A DNA stretch of 10,098 bases. It comes from Ktedonobacterales bacterium (GTDB lineage: Bacteria; Chloroflexota; Ktedonobacteria; Ktedonobacterales; JADMIN01). This document shows, one piece after another, positions 7,870 to 10,098 of the stretch. Under the pieces are notes generated by a model that searched no databases, was not told the origin of the DNA, and saw only the letters and a list, made by a program, of their open reading frames with translations. Numbering within the stretch: the first letter of the stretch is position 1; each line of letters begins with the position of its first letter. The position numbers and the translations under genes were made by a program. The stretch lies in the NCBI GenBank assembly GCA_015478575.1, contig JADMIN010000045.1:1-10098 (forward strand), read 5' to 3'.

Positions 7870-8841
7870 CTATGAGTAGCGGATGCGCGGATCAATCACG
7901 GCGTACAGCACATCGGCCACCAAGTTGAAGAGGATGACACTCGCCGATCCCATGACCAAGAAGGCCAGCAGGACCGGATAATCAGGAAGGTCCAGCGATT
8001 GGAAGAAGAGGCTGCCTAACCCAGGCCAGGCAAACACATTTTCCGTGATGACCGCGCCACCCGCGATGCCACCGAAGCTGAGGGCGACGACCGTCACCAG
8101 AGGAATCAAGGCATTGCGCAGCGCATGACGAAAGAAGACCGTCCGCGCGCCCAGCCCTTTCGCGCGCGCGGTGCGGATGTAATCCTGCTTGATGACATCC
8201 AGCATACTCGAACGCAGGTAACGGCTCCACGCGGCGATGAAGAGCAGCGAGAGCACGATCGTAGGTAAGACGAGGTGGACCGCGCGATCCTCGAATAACT
8301 CCAGCGAGGTAAAGCCAGTGGTGTCATTCGCCGCGATACCATAGACCGGCAAGATCCGGAGTTGCACGCCGAAAAACTCTTGCAGAATCAAGGCGAACCA
8401 AAAGAGCGGCATTGAGATGCCAGCATATGCCCCGATCGTTATCATGTAATCCGTGATCGAATACTGCCTCACCGCCGCCAGCACACCGAGGATGATGGCG
8501 ATGATCAGCGCGAACGTCAGCGCCATGAGGAACAGTTCCAGGGTCGCGCTAATGCGGTCGCCGATGACATTTCCGACCGGCCGCGAATTCACCAGCGAAT
8601 AGCCGAAGTCGCCCCGCACCGCTGACCCAAGCCAGATAGCGTATTGTAGTGGAAGCGGTTTATCCAGCCCCAGGCGCCTGGCGATATTGGCACGCGCCTC
8701 CGGCGTCAAGCGCGGATTATTCGCGCCGATTGTCGCCGCTGGCCCGCCAGGGATGGCATGGAGCAGCGCGAAGAAGGCGACCGACATGATCAGCAGCATG
8801 AGGACGGCCTGCAACAGGCGTCGAATGACGTAGCGTCTCAT
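7870..8841 (-). CDS. oppB: Peptide ABC transporter permease (OppB/DppB family)
   Basis: The partner membrane subunit of OppC. The 323-residue protein begins MRRYVIRRLLQAVLMLL, the standard OppB start, with helix 1 at about 9-28 followed by the H-A-I-P-G-G-P motif (28-34). A periplasm-side loop, with the conserved WLGSAVRGDFGYSL segment, leads to five more helices. The EAA docking loop is DYIRTARAKGLGA...HALRNALIP (from D220). It ends in NLVADVLYAVIDPRIRYS, as expected. I use the ATG at 8841 (GAGG seven bases upstream) because a longer frame (from 8898) adds residues unlike any permease N-terminus. A 478-base gap separates it from oppA, much longer than gaps between the other genes. Confidence 0.95.
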   Translation of the reverse strand: MRRYVIRRLLQAVLMLLIMSVAFFALLHAIPGGPAATIGANNPRLTPEARANIARRLGLDKPLPLQYAIWLGSAVRGDFGYSLVNSRPVGNVIGDRISATLELFLMALTFALIIAIILGVLAAVRQYSITDYMITIGAYAGISMPLFWFALILQEFFGVQLRILPVYGIAANDTTGFTSLELFEDRAVHLVLPTIVLSLLFIAAWSRYLRSSMLDVIKQDYIRTARAKGLGARTVFFRHALRNALIPLVTVVALSFGGIAGGAVITENVFAWPGLGSLFFQSLDLPDYPVLLAFLVMGSASVILFNLVADVLYAVIDPRIRYS

Positions 8842-8883
8842 TGGTGAGCCTCGCACCCTTCTCCTCGTGGTGGCCGGTGCCCT

Positions 8884-8975
8884 GCCCCACGTGATCACTC
8901 ACTCGTGTGGCGCCGCCCGTGATCGGCGCACGCACTCCGACGAACCGCTCTACGCCTCCACCGTTCACGTGGGGC
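8884..8975. repeat. 11-base inverted repeat with nested hairpin in the oppB leader
   Basis: GCCCCACGTGA (8884-8894) and TCACGTGGGGC (8965-8975) are perfect reverse complements 70 bases apart, each with a CACGTG core. Between them GCGCCG (8910-8915) pairs with CGGCGC (8924-8929), and the pairing can continue outward for about five more pairs past one bulge. In RNA this would be a long stem carrying an internal hairpin 43 bases or more before the oppB start. In DNA it could be two operator half-sites. Confidence 0.65.
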
Positions 8976-9047
8976 CTGGGCCAATTGCGCTTGTGTTCTT
9001 GTGAGATTTCTAGTAAGCGATGATTGATTGTGAGGAGGTTGTGCGCA

Positions 9048-9077
9048 AGAATAGCACATTCTCCTGAGCAGAGGCAA
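9048..9077 (-). promoter_or_regulatory. Candidate internal promoter for oppBCDF
   Basis: On the minus strand TTGCCT (9072-9077) precedes TATTCT (9048-9053) by 18 bases, with a TGC just before the -10 (extended -10 form). Each hexamer matches four of six consensus bases. Transcription would start near 9041, leaving a leader of about 200 bases before oppB. The match is modest and could be chance in this AT-richer stretch. Confidence 0.35.
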
Positions 9078-9240
9078 GAGTGGACTTCTTTACCTGATGT
9101 GATAGAGCATCGCGCGCGTACGTCTCCAGGGGCATCTCCATAGGGGAATGGCAGGTGGCCATGAAAGCTCCAGAGGAACGCCCGCGAGAGTGCATCGTGC
9201 AACCCACCACCCTCTAGGGGTTCCGCGGTGATCGAGGAAC

Positions 9241-9273
9241 CCTGTCTGGCGGCCCAGTGGGCCGCCAGACAGG
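9241..9273 (-). terminator. Strong hairpin downstream of oppA
   Basis: A perfect 15-base stem, CCTGTCTGGCGGCCC (9241-9255) with GGGCCGCCAGACAGG (9259-9273), closes a three-base loop, 47 bases after the oppA stop. No T-run follows on the minus strand (GTTCCTCG). It may be a partial terminator or a 3'-end block that protects the oppA message, which would let the binding protein be made in excess over the membrane parts. A seven-base pair, GGGTTCC (9218-9224) with GGAACCC (9236-9242), overlaps it by two bases. Confidence 0.75.
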
Positions 9274-9319
9274 CACACGACCGACAAGCAGCATCAGCCG
9301 TGCCAGGGTGTTCGCGGCG

Positions 9320-10098
9320 CTAGGCCGTCACGTACCAATCCCAGATGTTCCACAGTTCCGCAGCACCAAGCGCCGACGGATTGTAGTTCTGGAGCCGGTT
9401 GACGTGGACGGCGATGTTCGCGGCGGTATAGAGGTACATCACCGCTACGTCGTCGAGCACATTCTTATGGATCGTCTGGAACGCCGTCTTACGGATGGCG
9501 AGGTCGGCTGTGCCCTGCTGCGTGGCCTCGGCGGCATCCACCGCGGAGTTGCAGTAGCGCATGTAGTTGGAGCCGCCCACGTCCGGGGTCTGGTTGCACA
9601 TGAAGAAGGTGTGGTCATCGGGGTCGTAGCCAAGGGTGTTGGCGAACTCACCGATGTCGAAGTTGCCGCTGTGCAGGATGCCTGTCGCCTGCGTGCCAAA
9701 GAACACCGGCGCGGCATAGTTCTTCAGCACGATGCTGATGCCGATCTTCTTCCACGCGGCCTGGGCCAGCAACTGCGTCGCCTTGCGGCTGGTCTTGTTG
9801 GTGGTCGCATAGACCAGCTCGAGCTTCTGCCCGTTCTTATGACGGAACCCATCCGTTCCCATCGTCCAGCCATCCTGGTCAAGGATCTGGCCGGCCTTCG
9901 TCGTGTCCTGCTGATAGCAGGTCAGATTTGGCTCATGGACCACGGTGCCAGCACTGCCGTCGCAGGTAGGCTTCGCGGCGCCGTTGTAGAGCTGGGTGAT
10001 GAGGATATTGGGGTCAAAACTCATCGTCAGCGCCTGGCGGATCGCCTTATCTTGCAGGAGCGAGGTCCGCACGCACCCTGCCACGCCCACCTTGGTGC
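9320..10098 (-). CDS. oppA: Peptide ABC transporter substrate-binding protein (family 5), C-terminal part
   Basis: This is the extracytoplasmic peptide-capture subunit of the importer; its 5' half, including any lipoprotein signal, lies beyond the window. The frame runs in from the right edge to the TAG at 9320-9322, about 259 residues. SBP_bac_5 traits are seen in order: KAIRQALTMSFDPNILITQLYNGAA (the usual 'VRQALNYAID...' helix), KAGQILDQDGW followed by GFRHKNGQKLELVYATTNK (the 'A-x-x-L-L-x-E-A-G-W...DG..KNGKKL' block), LAQAAWKKIGISIVLKNY, DIGEFANTLGYDPDDHTFFMCNQ, and a terminal LDDVAVMYLYTAANIAVHVNRLQNYNPS. It precedes oppB on the same strand, so the cluster is in the usual oppABCDF order. 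Several cysteines (CDG, TCY, MCN, YCN) are unusual for such proteins and could form disulfides. The ligand is not predictable. Confidence 0.9.
   Translation of the reverse strand, partial: TKVGVAGCVRTSLLQDKAIRQALTMSFDPNILITQLYNGAAKPTCDGSAGTVVHEPNLTCYQQDTTKAGQILDQDGWTMGTDGFRHKNGQKLELVYATTNKTSRKATQLLAQAAWKKIGISIVLKNYAAPVFFGTQATGILHSGNFDIGEFANTLGYDPDDHTFFMCNQTPDVGGSNYMRYCNSAVDAAEATQQGTADLAIRKTAFQTIHKNVLDDVAVMYLYTAANIAVHVNRLQNYNPSALGAAELWNIWDWYVTA

Larger units (their letters stand above)
8842..9319. other. oppA-oppB intergenic region (leader of oppBCDF)
   Basis: This 478-base stretch has no gene I can support; open minus-strand frames that run from it into oppB or stay within it have no family-like sequence. 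Reading in the direction of transcription (minus), it holds a strong hairpin after oppA (9241-9273), a smaller overlapping inverted repeat (9218-9242), a weak promoter candidate (9048-9077), an 11-base inverted repeat with a nested hairpin (8884-8975), and the oppB ribosome binding site. The 9000-9100 part is noticeably AT-richer than the genes. Confidence 0.8.

Noticed and set aside
8717..9202. A 161-codon minus-strand frame across the oppB leader and the 5' end of oppB
   Set aside because: It overlaps oppB in another frame and has no family-like features; the leader reads better as non-coding.
8842..9319. A known riboswitch or T-box leader for oppB
   Set aside because: I see inverted repeats but none of the conserved cores of the classes I know.

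Overview
The window is GC-rich bacterial chromosomal DNA with tightly packed genes and no phage, insertion-sequence, CRISPR or RNA-gene signal. An RNase Y gene with a membrane anchor, GTG/TTG starts preceded by purine-rich Shine-Dalgarno sites, a DUF4031-type protein and a five-gene peptide ABC transporter suggest a free-living, probably Gram-positive-like heterotroph. Chloroflexota (for example the Ktedonobacteria side) is my best guess. That assignment is inference from gene content and style, not from a marker gene.

Layout. (1) Bases 1-842 (+): the 3' part of a gene that looks like an HD-domain phosphohydrolase. It ends in a 17-bp tandem repeat that places TAA stops in all three frames. 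(2) 907-3353 (-): rny (RNase Y) followed by a PHP-domain phosphoesterase, joined by an ATGA stop/start overlap. A near-consensus sigma-A promoter lies upstream at 3463-3492. (3) 3354-3672: the divergent control region between rny and apt. It carries four copies of a 15-bp direct repeat between the two promoters, and a dyad centred on the apt -10 box. (4) 3673-4677 (+): apt (adenine phosphoribosyltransferase) and a small DUF4031-like gene. (5) 4674-10098 (-): a peptide/oligopeptide ABC importer in the order oppA (partial) - oppB - oppC - oppD - oppF. A 478-bp gap between oppA and oppB holds a 15-bp perfect hairpin, a weak internal promoter candidate and a long inverted repeat. The DUF4031 gene and oppF converge on a single CTAG that supplies both stop codons.

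How the parts may work together. RNase Y (endonuclease that starts mRNA decay) and the PHP enzyme (family members hydrolyse nucleoside bisphosphates or short RNA ends) form a translationally coupled pair that could act on successive steps of RNA turnover. The divergent apt gene salvages adenine, so the locus has a loose nucleic-acid-recycling theme. The opp cluster is a complete import machine: a lipoprotein-type binding protein, two permeases and two ATPases. I do not see an obviously new multi-gene system. The most interesting material is non-coding: the two tandem-repeat arrays and the dyads at the divergent promoters and in the opp leader.
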